The translations under genes and the position numbers were made by a program. From positions 1 through 34,962 of the forward strand of contig JBBFLF010000026.1 of assembly GCA_037481655.1 (NCBI GenBank): a stretch of 34,962 nucleotides of DNA, given 5' to 3'. Shown here piece after piece: positions 7,242-15,071 of this stretch; the first letter of the stretch is position 1, and the number at the start of each line of letters is the position of its first letter. The notes under the pieces are model-generated. The model searched no databases. It was not told the DNA's origin and saw nothing but the letters and a program-made list of their open reading frames with translations. The DNA comes from Desulfobaccales bacterium (GTDB lineage Bacteria; Desulfobacterota; Desulfobaccia; Desulfobaccales; 0-14-0-80-60-11).

Positions 7242-9125
7242 TTAGACCGGCAGCTCCCGCACCTTGATGACCGCCCGGCGGCGCTCCTGGGTCAGCCAGG
7301 CGTCGAAGAGCACCTGGCGCTTGGTCTCCAGGAGCTGCTCCCTGAGTTTGTCCTCCTCTTTTTTCAGCTCCTCCGCCGAGGGCAGGCGCCGGGCCTTGAA
7401 GGCTAAGACATAGAAAGCATCCCGGAAAAAGGACGGCTTGTCGGGGTAGGGGTTTTTCTCCGAGAGCAGAAAAGCAGCGGTGGTGAGGCTCTCCGCCAGG
7501 GGCTGTTTCAGGAAGCCCTGGGCCCGGGTGAAGGGGCCGCTCTCCTGCAGGGGCACCCCGGCCTGGGCCGCCACCTTGGCCAGAGGCTCCCCCTGGCGCA
7601 GCCGGTTAAGGAGTTGCTCCGCCTCCTTTTCGGCCTGGGCCTTGGCCTTCTGGCGGGCCACCGCCTGGCGCACCTGCTCCCGCACCTCCTCCAGGGGCGG
7701 GACGGCCGCGGGGCGTTTCTCCACCGCCTGCATGACCACAAACCCCATGGGGGTCTCCACCACCCGGCTCACCTCCTGGGGCTTCAGGGCCAGGGCCGTC
7801 TCCTTGAAGACCCGGGTCATCTCCTCTCCGGGCAAGGCGTCCCCCAGGGAGAAGAGGGGCGTTTCCTTGACCGTGAGTTTGAGTTTCCCGGCCACCTCGG
7901 CGAAATTCCCGGCCAGCAAATCCAACCGGGCCTGGCGGGCCGCCTCCTGGGCCAGGGTGCGGCTTTTTTCCTGGCGCAGGCGGGCCACGGCCTGCTCCCG
8001 GGCCTGGGCCTCGGGGAGCTTTTCCGTCTCCAGGACCTCCTCCAGCTTGATGAGGTGGAAGCCCTTAGCCGTCTGCGCCAGGCCCACCTGACCCGGGGCG
8101 AGGCCGAAGGCCACCTTCTCCCAGGCCGGGTCCCGCTGGCCCCGCTTCACCGGCGGCAGTTCCCCGCCTTTGGCTTTGGCGGCGGCATCTTCGGAGTGGC
8201 TGCGGGCCAGGGAAGCGAAATCCGCCCCGGCTTTGGCCTGCCGCAGCAACCCCTGGGCCTTCTGTTCCACTGGCCGGCGCTTCTCCGGCGGTCCGGAGGC
8301 GGCCAGGAAGATTTCTCGCACCTTCAGCACCTGGGGCCGGGTGAAGTCGGCGGCGTGCTCCGCCAGGTAATCGGCGATCTCCCGGTCGGAGACGGTGGCC
8401 TTAGCCAGGTAAGACTCGGGATTAAAGACCACATAGCGCACCTTGACCCGCTCGGGGGTGCGGAACTCCTGGGCATGATCCCGGTAGTAGGCGGCGATCT
8501 CCTCCTCGCTGGGCTTCTGCTGGGCCACGAAGCGCTCCGGGGTGAGGGCGAGATAGCGCACCTCCACCTCCTCCTTCCCCAGGCGCAGGATCTCCTGAAG
8601 CTCCGCCTCGGAGACCTTGGCGAAGGCGGTGAGCATCTGAATGAGGCGTTGGCTCAGGAGGCGGAGGCGCTCCTGCTCCTCAAAATCCGCCGGGCTGATG
8701 CGGGCCCGGGACAGGGCCGCCAGGTAACGCCGCTGGCTGAAACGCCCGTCTTCATGGAAGATGTCCAGGCCTTTGATGTGCTCCCGGAGCTCCTCATCGG
8801 TGACCACGATTCCCAGTTGCCGGGCCCCCTGCCTCAGGAGCTCTTCCTGAATGAGGATCTCCAGGGCCCGGTCCTTCAGTCCCAAGGCCTTGAGGTCCTC
8901 CTCTCTGAGTTCGCCTCGGCCCATCTCCTGGTATTGCCGGAGAAGCTGGTTATATTGCTGCAGGTAGCGGCTCATGAGGATGGGGACGCCGTTCACCGTG
9001 GCCGCCTCCTCGAAGCGGGGGGAGCGGAAGCCCCCGATGCCCCAAAAGATGAAGACCACCACGATGGCGCCGATGGCCACCGCAATGACCCAGGAGCGGG
9101 AGTATTGACGCAAAAATTTCAGCAT
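7242..9125 (-). CDS. ppiD: PpiD-like membrane-anchored peptidyl-prolyl isomerase (SurA-N family)
   Basis: A 627-residue periplasmic foldase anchored by one N-terminal membrane helix (about residues 12-31) after a short basic cytoplasmic tail. Its layout matches PpiD: a SurA-N-like chaperone region (about 40-250), a parvulin-type rotamase domain (about 265-365, with VLKVREIFLA, FASLARSHSEDAAAKAKGG and GFHLIKLEE) and a long helical C-terminal chaperone region. PpiD works at the Sec translocon exit on newly secreted proteins and is about 620 residues in E. coli, close to this length. The second parvulin-like region (about 400-480) is degenerate. The gene follows the cpoB-like gene by about 134 bases on the same strand, which suggests a shared envelope-quality transcript. 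A weak AGGTG ribosome binding site precedes the ATG. Confidence 0.88.
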   Translation of the reverse strand: MLKFLRQYSRSWVIAVAIGAIVVVFIFWGIGGFRSPRFEEAATVNGVPILMSRYLQQYNQLLRQYQEMGRGELREEDLKALGLKDRALEILIQEELLRQGARQLGIVVTDEELREHIKGLDIFHEDGRFSQRRYLAALSRARISPADFEEQERLRLLSQRLIQMLTAFAKVSEAELQEILRLGKEEVEVRYLALTPERFVAQQKPSEEEIAAYYRDHAQEFRTPERVKVRYVVFNPESYLAKATVSDREIADYLAEHAADFTRPQVLKVREIFLAASGPPEKRRPVEQKAQGLLRQAKAGADFASLARSHSEDAAAKAKGGELPPVKRGQRDPAWEKVAFGLAPGQVGLAQTAKGFHLIKLEEVLETEKLPEAQAREQAVARLRQEKSRTLAQEAARQARLDLLAGNFAEVAGKLKLTVKETPLFSLGDALPGEEMTRVFKETALALKPQEVSRVVETPMGFVVMQAVEKRPAAVPPLEEVREQVRQAVARQKAKAQAEKEAEQLLNRLRQGEPLAKVAAQAGVPLQESGPFTRAQGFLKQPLAESLTTAAFLLSEKNPYPDKPSFFRDAFYVLAFKARRLPSAEELKKEEDKLREQLLETKRQVLFDAWLTQERRRAVIKVRELPV

Positions 9126-9259
9126 GAAAGCACCTGGTTGGGAAGTTTCAGCCGGGGAATGGCTCCGGCAGCCCGAAAAGCGGCCGAAGTAAGCCGGAGA
9201 AAGGCAAACGCCGCGGGTCCCCCTCCGGCACGGCTGCCTTTTCCCCCCGGGTCAGGTCC

Positions 9260-9991
9260 TCAGCGGCTCTCCTTCAGCCACTTCTGGGCTTCCTTGGCCT
9301 CCGGGCTCTGGGGGTATTTCTGCACCAGCTTTTTCAGGGTCGTCTGGTAGTTGGCCTTCTGATTCAGGTGATGGTAACACAGGGCCTGGCGCAGCATGGC
9401 CGCCGGGGCCAGAGGGCTGCGGGGATGCTGGGTGAGGACCTTATTGAATTCCACCCCGGCCTCCCGGTATTTCTTTTCCTGGTAGAAGCTGTCGGCCAGG
9501 TAGAAGCGGGCCTCCGCCGCCCGGGGCCCCTGGGGCTGGCTGCGGAGGTAGGCATGGAACTTGTCCCGGGCGGAGGCGTACTTCTTGGCCTGATAGAGCC
9601 GCATGCCCTCCCCGAAGGTTTTGTCTTCCAGCCCGGGTTTGGCGGCGCCGGAGGCCGGAGGCGAGGGCGGCGTGGCCGCGGAGGGGGCGGCCTGGGGACC
9701 GGGGCGGGCGCCTGGCGCTGTAGCTGTGGGGTAACGGGATTCCCTCAGCCCCTTGAGCTGCATCTCCAGATTCTGGATGCGGGCCTCCAGGGCCTTCACC
9801 TGCTCCGCCAGATCCGGGGGCCGGGCTTCCTCTCCCGGCACTGCGGCAGCGGGCGGCGCCGGCGGAGGCGCCTCGGCCACCGGGGCCGGGGCCGGGCGGG
9901 TCCGGCCCGGCAGCATGTAGGGATCACACGCGGCCACCGCCAGCAGGGGCAGCCACATCACCAGGGTTACGGTCCGGAAATGCCCGGTCAT
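9260..9991 (-). CDS. cpoB: CpoB/YbgF-like TPR lipoprotein
   Basis: A 243-residue secreted protein. The start at 9991 is preferred over 10027 because a strong GGAGGAGG ribosome binding site lies just before it, and because it places a signal peptide at the very N terminus. The peptide ends in a lipobox (AVAAC, lipidated C22). A Pro/Ala-rich stretch and a short coiled coil (about 60-85, LAEQVKALEARIQNLEMQLK) follow, then another low-complexity linker, then three TPR-like repeats (about 125-235). This is the layout of the Tol-Pal-associated protein CpoB (YbgF), which coordinates outer-membrane constriction with peptidoglycan synthesis. E. coli CpoB is not a lipoprotein, so the lipobox is a difference. 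No tol or pal genes are in the window. It is the first gene after a strong divergent promoter. Confidence 0.85.
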   Translation of the reverse strand: MTGHFRTVTLVMWLPLLAVAACDPYMLPGRTRPAPAPVAEAPPPAPPAAAVPGEEARPPDLAEQVKALEARIQNLEMQLKGLRESRYPTATAPGARPGPQAAPSAATPPSPPASGAAKPGLEDKTFGEGMRLYQAKKYASARDKFHAYLRSQPQGPRAAEARFYLADSFYQEKKYREAGVEFNKVLTQHPRSPLAPAAMLRQALCYHHLNQKANYQTTLKKLVQKYPQSPEAKEAQKWLKESR

Positions 9992-10038
9992 CTCCTCCTC
10001 CTCAGCGCCGCGCCCAGGGGGCGGCACATAAATACCTC

Positions 10039-10068
10039 ATCTTAGAGGGAAGAGGGTGGGGGTGTCAA
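10039..10068 (-). promoter_or_regulatory. Sigma70-type promoter for the cpoB-ppiD block
   Basis: On the minus strand, a perfect -35 TTGACA (10063-10068), an 18-base spacer and a -10 TAAGAT (10039-10044). The predicted start near 10032 gives a leader of about 40 bases to the ATG at 9991. It lies back to back with the proposed dnaE promoter. Confidence 0.6.
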
Positions 10069-10078
10069 GGGTCCCCCT

Positions 10079-10106
10079 GGCCTCAGGCGCGCCTTGCCCT
10101 GAGGCC
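10079..10106. other. Perfect 9-bp inverted repeat in the cpoB/dnaE divergent region
   Basis: GGCCTCAGG (10079-10087) and CCTGAGGCC (10098-10106) form a perfect 9-bp stem with a 10-base spacer. It overlaps the proposed dnaE -35 element and lies next to the minus-strand -35, so it could be an operator or an RNA hairpin. No T run follows, which argues against an intrinsic terminator. Confidence 0.4.
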
Positions 10107-10122
10107 CGTTTGGGGATATGAT
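10094..10122 (+). promoter_or_regulatory. Candidate sigma70-type promoter for dnaE
   Basis: A -35-like TTGCCC (10094-10099), a 17-base spacer and a -10 TATGAT (10117-10122). Transcription would start near 10129, about 45 bases before the dnaE ATG. The -35 overlaps an inverted repeat. Confidence 0.45.
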
Positions 10123-10173
10123 GCAGAAGTAGTTTACAGGCTGCCCGGCAGCGTCCCACCTCTCGGGAGACCT

Positions 10174-13100
10174 ATGACCGCCCCCTTTGTGCATCTGCAT
10201 GTTCATACCGCCTACAGCCTCCTGGACGGCGCCATCCGCCTGGAGGACCTGATCCGGCGGGCCCAGGAGTTCCAGATGCCGGCGGTGGCCATCACCGACC
10301 ACGGCACCCTCTTCGGGGTCCTGGACTTTTACCTCAAGGCCAAAAAGGCTGGCCTTAATCCCATTCTGGGCTGCGAGGTCTATGTGACCCCGGGCAGCCG
10401 CCATGACAAAAAGGCCGGGGCCAAGGCGGATTATCACCATCTGGTGCTGTTGGCCCAGGACCTCACCGGCTACCGCAATCTGGTGCAACTGGTCACCCGG
10501 GCGCATCTGGAGGGCTTCTACTATAAACCTCGGGTGGATAAGGAGCTCCTGGCGGAGCTGAACGCCGGGCTCATTGCCCTCACTTCCTGCCTGCACGGCG
10601 AAATCCCCCGTTTGCTCCTGGCCGGCGACCTCAAAGGGGCGGAAGCCGCCGCTCAGGAGTATGCCCGCATCTTTGCGGGCGGGCGCTTTTATCTGGAAGT
10701 GCAGGCCAACGACATCCCGGAGCAGCGGCGGGTGAACGAGATGCTCCTGGAGCTGGGGCCCCGCTGGGGCCTGCCGGTGGTGGCCACCAATGACTGCCAT
10801 TATCTCCGCCCCGAGGACGCCCGGGCCCACGATGTGCTCTTGTGCATCCAGACCGGCAAGACGGTGAACACCGCCGGCCGCATGGCCTTTGCCACCGACC
10901 AGCTCTATTTCAAAAGCCCGGAGGAGATGGCCCAGGAGTTTCCCCCGGAGGTGCTGGCCCGCACCCTGGAGATCGCCGAGCAGTGCCGGGTGGAGCTGGA
11001 GTTGGGGGAGCTGCACTTCCCCACCTACCCCGCGGCCCGGGGCCGGGATCCCGGGGAGCTCCTCCGGGAGCTGGCCCGCCAGGGCCTGGAGGAGCGGCTG
11101 GCCCAGACTCCGCCGGCCCGGCCGCTGGAGGAGTACTACCAGCGCCTGGCCTACGAGCTGGACGTCCTCATCAAGATGGGCTTTGCCGCCTATTTTCTGG
11201 TGGTGGCGGATATCGTGGCCTTCGCCCGGCGCCGGCACATCCCGGTGGGACCCGGCCGGGGCTCCGCCGCCGGCAGCCTGGTGGCCTACGCCCTGAAAAT
11301 CACCGACCTGGACCCCCTGGCCCACGGGCTGTTTTTCGAGCGCTTCCTCAACCCCGAGCGCCAGAGCCCGCCGGACATCGACCTGGACTTCTGCTTTGAG
11401 CGCCGGGGCGAGGTGCTGGCCTACGTGGCCAAGACCTATGGCTACGAGAACGTGGCCCAGATCACCACCTTCGGCTCCATGAAGACCCGCCAGGTCATCC
11501 GGGATGTGGGCCGGGCCCTGGAGGTGCCCTACGCCGAGGTGGACCGGATCGCCAAGCTGGTGCCGGAGCAGTTGGGCATCACCCTGGAGCAGGCCCTGGA
11601 GCGGGAGCCCCGCCTCCGGGAGCTTCGGGACACCGACCCCACGGTCAGGGAGATCCTGGACATCGCCCGCACCCTGGAGGGCCTGCCCCGCCACGCCTCC
11701 ACTCACGCCGCCGGGCTGGTCATCGGCGATAGGCCCCTGGTGGAGTACCTCCCCCTCTATAAGGGCACCAAGGGCGAGCTGGTGACCCAGTTCGACATGA
11801 AGGGCGTGGAGAAGGTGGGCCTGGTGAAGTTTGACTTTCTGGGCCTGCGCACCCTGACGGTCATCGACAATGCGGTGCGCCTGATTAAGCGCCATCACCG
11901 GCCCGATTTTGACATCCACGCCATCCCTCTCGATGATGCGGAGACCTATGCCCTCCTCCAGGCCGGCAACACCGCCGGGGTCTTCCAGTTGGAATCCTCC
12001 GGGATGCGCCAGCTGATGATGCGCCTCAAGCCCTCCACCTTCGAGGACATCGTGGCCCTGGTGGCCCTGTACCGGCCCGGCCCCATGGAAAGCGGCATGC
12101 ACCTGGATTACGTGCAGCGCAAGCATGGGGAGGAGCCGGTGACTTATCTCCTGCCGGAGCTGGAGCCCATCCTCAAGGAGACCTACGGCGTCATCCTCTA
12201 TCAGGAGCAGGTGATGCAGATTGCCGCCGCGGTCTCCGGCTTTTCCCTGGCCGAGGCGGACATCCTGCGCCGGGCCATGGGCAAAAAGATCCCCGAGGTG
12301 ATGGCGGCCCAGCGCCAGCGCTTCGTGGAGGGTGCGGTGGCTAAGGGGGTGCCGCAGGAGACGGCCGAGACCCTCTTTGACCTCATCGAAAAATTCGCCG
12401 GCTACGGCTTCAACAAGTCCCACTCCGCCGCTTACGCCCTCATCGCCTACCAGACGGCGTATCTCAAGGCCCATTACCCCCTGGAGTTCCTGGCGGCCCT
12501 GCTCAACAGCGAAATCAATAACACCACTGCCTTGGCCAAGCACATCCTGGAGGCCCGGGACCAGGGCATCCGGCTGCTGCCCCCGGACATCAACCTCAGC
12601 GACCGGGATTTCACCGTGGAGGACGGTCAGGTGCGCTACGGTCTGGCAGGGGTGAAGAACGTGGGCCTGGGGGCCATCCAGGAGATCCTGGAGGTGCGCC
12701 GGGAGCGGCCTTTTACCGGCCTCATGGATCTTCTAAGCCGCATCAACCTCACCAAGGTGAACCGGCGGGTCCTGGAGGCCCTCATCCAGGCGGGGGCCTT
12801 AGACAGCCTCCACCCCAACCGGGCCCGGCTCCTGGCGGCCCTGGACGCGGCCCTGGAGCGGGCCCAGAGCCTGAAGCGCCAGGCGGCCAGCCGGCAGATG
12901 ACCATCTTCGGGGGGCCGGAGGAGACGGCGGGCGACGACTGGCTGCCCGAGGTGCCGGAGTGGCCGGATGCTGAGAAGCTGACCCGGGAAAAGGAGGCCC
13001 TGGGGGTCTATCTCACCGGGCACCCCCTGGACTCCTACCGCCATCTTCTCAAGGCCTGGGTCAAGGTGACCACCGCCGATCTGGCGGAGCTCCCCGACGG

Positions 13101-13596
13101 CGAGGAGGTGGCCCTGGGGGTGGTGGTGAGCGCCCTGAAGGAAAAGACCGGCAAAAAGGGCGGCCGCCTGGCCATCCTCACGGTGGAGGACCTGGTGGGC
13201 TCGGTGGAGGTGCTGGTGTTCAAAGACGTGCTGGACCAGGCCAACTCCTGGCTCACCAAGCCGGGGCTCCCCTTGTGGCTCAAGGGCTCCCTCATCCAAG
13301 AGGAGCAGGGGCCCAAGATCCGGGCCACGGAGATTGCGCCGTTGGGGACTGCCTTGCCCCGCTGGCCGGAGCGCCTGGAGGTGCGCCTCCAAGCCGAGGG
13401 CCTCACCCGGGAGCTGCTCGTGGGGTTAAAAGAAATTTTTCTCCGCCATCCGGGGCCGGTACCGGCGGTGCTGCACTTCCTCCACCCCGAGAAGGAGGCG
13501 GTCCTGCACCTGCCTGAGGAGCTGGCGCTCACGCCCTCGGAGGCCCTGGCCCAGGAGGTCAACCGCCTTTTGGGCTATCCGGCTTTGAGTATTTAG
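10174..13596 (+). CDS. dnaE: DNA polymerase III subunit alpha
   Basis: The replicative DNA polymerase catalytic subunit, 1140 residues against about 1160 in E. coli. It opens with a PHP domain (HLHVHTAYSLLDGA at 7-20). The palm carries PDIDLDF with D401 and D403, and the third catalytic aspartate is D554 (VKFDFLGL). The finger and beta-binding region contains FNKSHSAAYALIAYQTAYLK. A helix-hairpin-helix-type region (about 815-880) and an OB domain (about 985-1060, VEVLVFKDV) follow. This is the DnaE1 type, without the polC exonuclease insertion. The ATG is preceded by GGGAGA. The gene is divergent from cpoB and is followed four bases after its stop by the best-preserved copy of the 3'-end repeat. 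The identification is certain. Confidence 0.99.
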   Translation: MTAPFVHLHVHTAYSLLDGAIRLEDLIRRAQEFQMPAVAITDHGTLFGVLDFYLKAKKAGLNPILGCEVYVTPGSRHDKKAGAKADYHHLVLLAQDLTGYRNLVQLVTRAHLEGFYYKPRVDKELLAELNAGLIALTSCLHGEIPRLLLAGDLKGAEAAAQEYARIFAGGRFYLEVQANDIPEQRRVNEMLLELGPRWGLPVVATNDCHYLRPEDARAHDVLLCIQTGKTVNTAGRMAFATDQLYFKSPEEMAQEFPPEVLARTLEIAEQCRVELELGELHFPTYPAARGRDPGELLRELARQGLEERLAQTPPARPLEEYYQRLAYELDVLIKMGFAAYFLVVADIVAFARRRHIPVGPGRGSAAGSLVAYALKITDLDPLAHGLFFERFLNPERQSPPDIDLDFCFERRGEVLAYVAKTYGYENVAQITTFGSMKTRQVIRDVGRALEVPYAEVDRIAKLVPEQLGITLEQALEREPRLRELRDTDPTVREILDIARTLEGLPRHASTHAAGLVIGDRPLVEYLPLYKGTKGELVTQFDMKGVEKVGLVKFDFLGLRTLTVIDNAVRLIKRHHRPDFDIHAIPLDDAETYALLQAGNTAGVFQLESSGMRQLMMRLKPSTFEDIVALVALYRPGPMESGMHLDYVQRKHGEEPVTYLLPELEPILKETYGVILYQEQVMQIAAAVSGFSLAEADILRRAMGKKIPEVMAAQRQRFVEGAVAKGVPQETAETLFDLIEKFAGYGFNKSHSAAYALIAYQTAYLKAHYPLEFLAALLNSEINNTTALAKHILEARDQGIRLLPPDINLSDRDFTVEDGQVRYGLAGVKNVGLGAIQEILEVRRERPFTGLMDLLSRINLTKVNRRVLEALIQAGALDSLHPNRARLLAALDAALERAQSLKRQAASRQMTIFGGPEETAGDDWLPEVPEWPDAEKLTREKEALGVYLTGHPLDSYRHLLKAWVKVTTADLAELPDGEEVALGVVVSALKEKTGKKGGRLAILTVEDLVGSVEVLVFKDVLDQANSWLTKPGLPLWLKGSLIQEEQGPKIRATEIAPLGTALPRWPERLEVRLQAEGLTRELLVGLKEIFLRHPGPVPAVLHFLHPEKEAVLHLPEELALTPSEALAQEVNRLLGYPALSI

Positions 13597-13601
13597 TTCG
13601 C

Positions 13602-13796
13602 GGGGAGGGGGTAAGGGCCCACGGCCCTTAGCCCCCTCCCCCGAAAGAATCAGAGTGATTGGGTGGGAGAGGGGGCCAGGGGCCGGGGGCCCCTGCCCCC
13701 TCTCCCACACCCTCTCCCCCAACCCCATATAGGGGGTTGGGAGGGGAGATTGAGGGGAGGGCGGGGGAGCCACTGCTCCCCCGGCCCTCCCCTCAA
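13602..13796 (+). repeat. 3'-end multi-hairpin repeat, complete copy after dnaE
   Basis: Four stem-loops run head to tail: 13602-13641 (about 18 pairs, loop CAC), 13663-13708 (about 22 pairs, loop GGG), a central palindrome 13711-13748 (AACCCC, ATATA, GGGGGTT) and 13750-13796 (about 20 pairs, loop CCACTG). The three outer stems each have one unpaired base where the outer G-run block meets the inner variable block. Related copies lie after plsB, lutB-lutC and xerC. No open frame of interest is present. The structures lack terminal T runs. Confidence 0.9.
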
Positions 13797-13805
13797 CATA
13801 CTTGT

Positions 13806-13813
13806 GGTATAAT
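13806..13813 (+). promoter_or_regulatory. Extended -10 promoter for the epimerase gene
   Basis: A consensus TATAAT (13808-13813) sits one base after TG (13805-13806 and G), the TGnTATAAT extended -10 form. No good -35 is seen 17 bases upstream, where the last repeat hairpin lies. Transcription would begin about 10 bases before the ATG, so the leader is very short. Confidence 0.5.
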
Positions 13814-13830
13814 CCGGCGGGGGTGTGTGC

Positions 13831-14820
13831 ATGGGGGATAAAGAGCTTTCCGGGTTGACCGTCCTGGTGACCGGCAGCGCCGGCTTCATCGGCTTTCATG
13901 TGAGCGCGGCCCTCCTGGCCCGGGGGGCCACGGTGGTGGGGTTGGACAATTACAACGACTACTACTCGCCGGCCTTAAAACGGGACCGGGACCGGGAGCT
14001 CAGGCGCCATCCCGGGTTTGTCTCCGTGGAGCTGGACCTGGTGGACCGGGGGGGCCTGGAGGGCCTCTTTCATGAGCACCGGCCCCAGAAGATCTGCCAT
14101 CTGGCGGCCCAGGCGGGGGTGCGCTACTCCCTCATCAACCCCTATGCCTACCAGGAGGCCAACCTGGAGGGCTTCCTCAACCTCATCGAGCTGGCGAGGC
14201 GCCATGAGGTGGAGCGCTTTGTCTATGCCTCCAGCTCCAGTGTCTACGGCGGGCTCACTGAGCTCCCCTTTTCCGAGAGCCAGCGGGTGGACACCCCCAT
14301 CAGCCTGTATGCCGCCACCAAGCGGGCCAATGAGCTCATGGCCCACGCCTACACCCACCTCTTCGGCCTGCCCACCGTGGGGCTGCGCCTCTTCACCGTG
14401 TACGGGCCCTGGGGCCGGCCGGACATGGCCATGTGGCTGTTTACTGCCGCCATGCTGGCGGGGAAGCCCATCAAGGTCTTTAACTACGGCCACATGGAGC
14501 GGGACTTCACCTACATTGACGATGCGGTGCAAGGCATTGTGGCGGCGCTGTTGACCCCGGGGCTGGAAAGGTATGAAATCTTCAACCTCGGCAACCACCG
14601 GGCGGAACCGCTGACCAAGGTGATCCGGCTTTTGGAGGAGCACTTGGGGATTACTGCCCAGCAGGAGCTCCTGCCCCTGCAGCCGGGGGATGTGCCCGCC
14701 ACCTTTGCCGACATCTCCCATGCCCAGGATAAACTCGGTTTTTATCCCCGCACCCCCATCGAAGAAGGCATTCCCCGCTTCATCGCCTGGTACCGCCAGT
14801 ATCACGGCCTGAGTGCGTAA
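13831..14820 (+). CDS. NAD-dependent epimerase, UDP-glucuronate 4-epimerase-like
   Basis: An extended short-chain dehydrogenase of 329 residues from the ATG at 13831; a GTG two codons earlier is also in frame. It has the Rossmann motif GSAGFIG (15-21), the LDNYNDYY segment of the CapI/LspL group (about 38-45), the HLAAQAGVRYS signature (about 90-100), and catalytic S/Y/K residues with Y160xxxK164. YGPWGRPDMA (about 191-200) is typical of UDP-glucuronate 4-epimerases, which interconvert UDP-glucuronate and UDP-galacturonate. It lies 251 bases before the glycosyltransferase operon and may supply a uronic-acid precursor, but it appears to have its own promoter. Other sugar-nucleotide epimerase activities cannot be excluded. 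Confidence 0.92.
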   Translation: MGDKELSGLTVLVTGSAGFIGFHVSAALLARGATVVGLDNYNDYYSPALKRDRDRELRRHPGFVSVELDLVDRGGLEGLFHEHRPQKICHLAAQAGVRYSLINPYAYQEANLEGFLNLIELARRHEVERFVYASSSSVYGGLTELPFSESQRVDTPISLYAATKRANELMAHAYTHLFGLPTVGLRLFTVYGPWGRPDMAMWLFTAAMLAGKPIKVFNYGHMERDFTYIDDAVQGIVAALLTPGLERYEIFNLGNHRAEPLTKVIRLLEEHLGITAQQELLPLQPGDVPATFADISHAQDKLGFYPRTPIEEGIPRFIAWYRQYHGLSA

Positions 14821-14853
14821 GAATCCCCTTTGAGCCCTTCTGCCCGACCGGGA

Positions 14854-14872
14854 GCGTTTCTGATGGAAACGC
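14854..14872 (+). terminator. Hairpin after the epimerase gene
   Basis: GCGTTTC (14854-14860) and GAAACGC (14866-14872) form a 7-bp perfect stem with loop TGATG, 33 bases after the epimerase stop. No T run follows, so termination is only a possibility. Confidence 0.3.
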
Positions 14873-14909
14873 CACCGGGCACGTCTTCCGTGCGACAGCC
14901 GTCCTGAGG

Positions 14910-14999
14910 AAGAAAAATTTTTTCTTGACAAAATATTTTTTTTCCAGCAATTGGAAAAAAGGCGTCTCAGGAAAAACCTGGCCAGATTATCCGGATAAT
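14910..14999 (+). promoter_or_regulatory. AT-rich control region with three inverted repeats before the exopolysaccharide operon
   Basis: In a GC-rich window this stretch is strikingly AT-rich. It contains an inverted repeat AAGAAAAA/TTTTTCTT (14910-14926), a perfect TTGACA (14925-14930), a 9-bp inverted repeat TTTTTTCCA/TGGAAAAAA (14938-14960) and a perfect 14-base palindrome ATTATCCGGATAAT (14986-14999). No good -10 lies at the right distance from TTGACA, so either another sigma factor or an activator may be needed. The region ends about 70 bases before the glycosyltransferase ATG. Confidence 0.5.
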
Positions 15000-15071
15000 A
15001 GCTTGAGCTAATAGGGGATATTCTGAGATTTTGGCTCAGGGAGAGCCCGAGTTCCAAGGAAGGAAAGCCCG

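Noticed and set aside
7614-9350. 578-residue open frame antisense to the ppiD-like gene
   Set aside because: Same explanation; low-complexity Leu/Gly/His composition.
10042-12543. 833-residue open frame antisense to dnaE
   Set aside because: It lies opposite a certain dnaE gene; high GC content with few stop codons explains it. The translated sequence is His/Gly/Gln-rich without motifs, as expected of a shadow.
14925-14953. Standard sigma70 promoter from the TTGACA at 14925
   Set aside because: No acceptable -10 occurs 16-18 bases downstream (GCAATT, CAATTG, AATTGG), so it is listed only as part of a control region.
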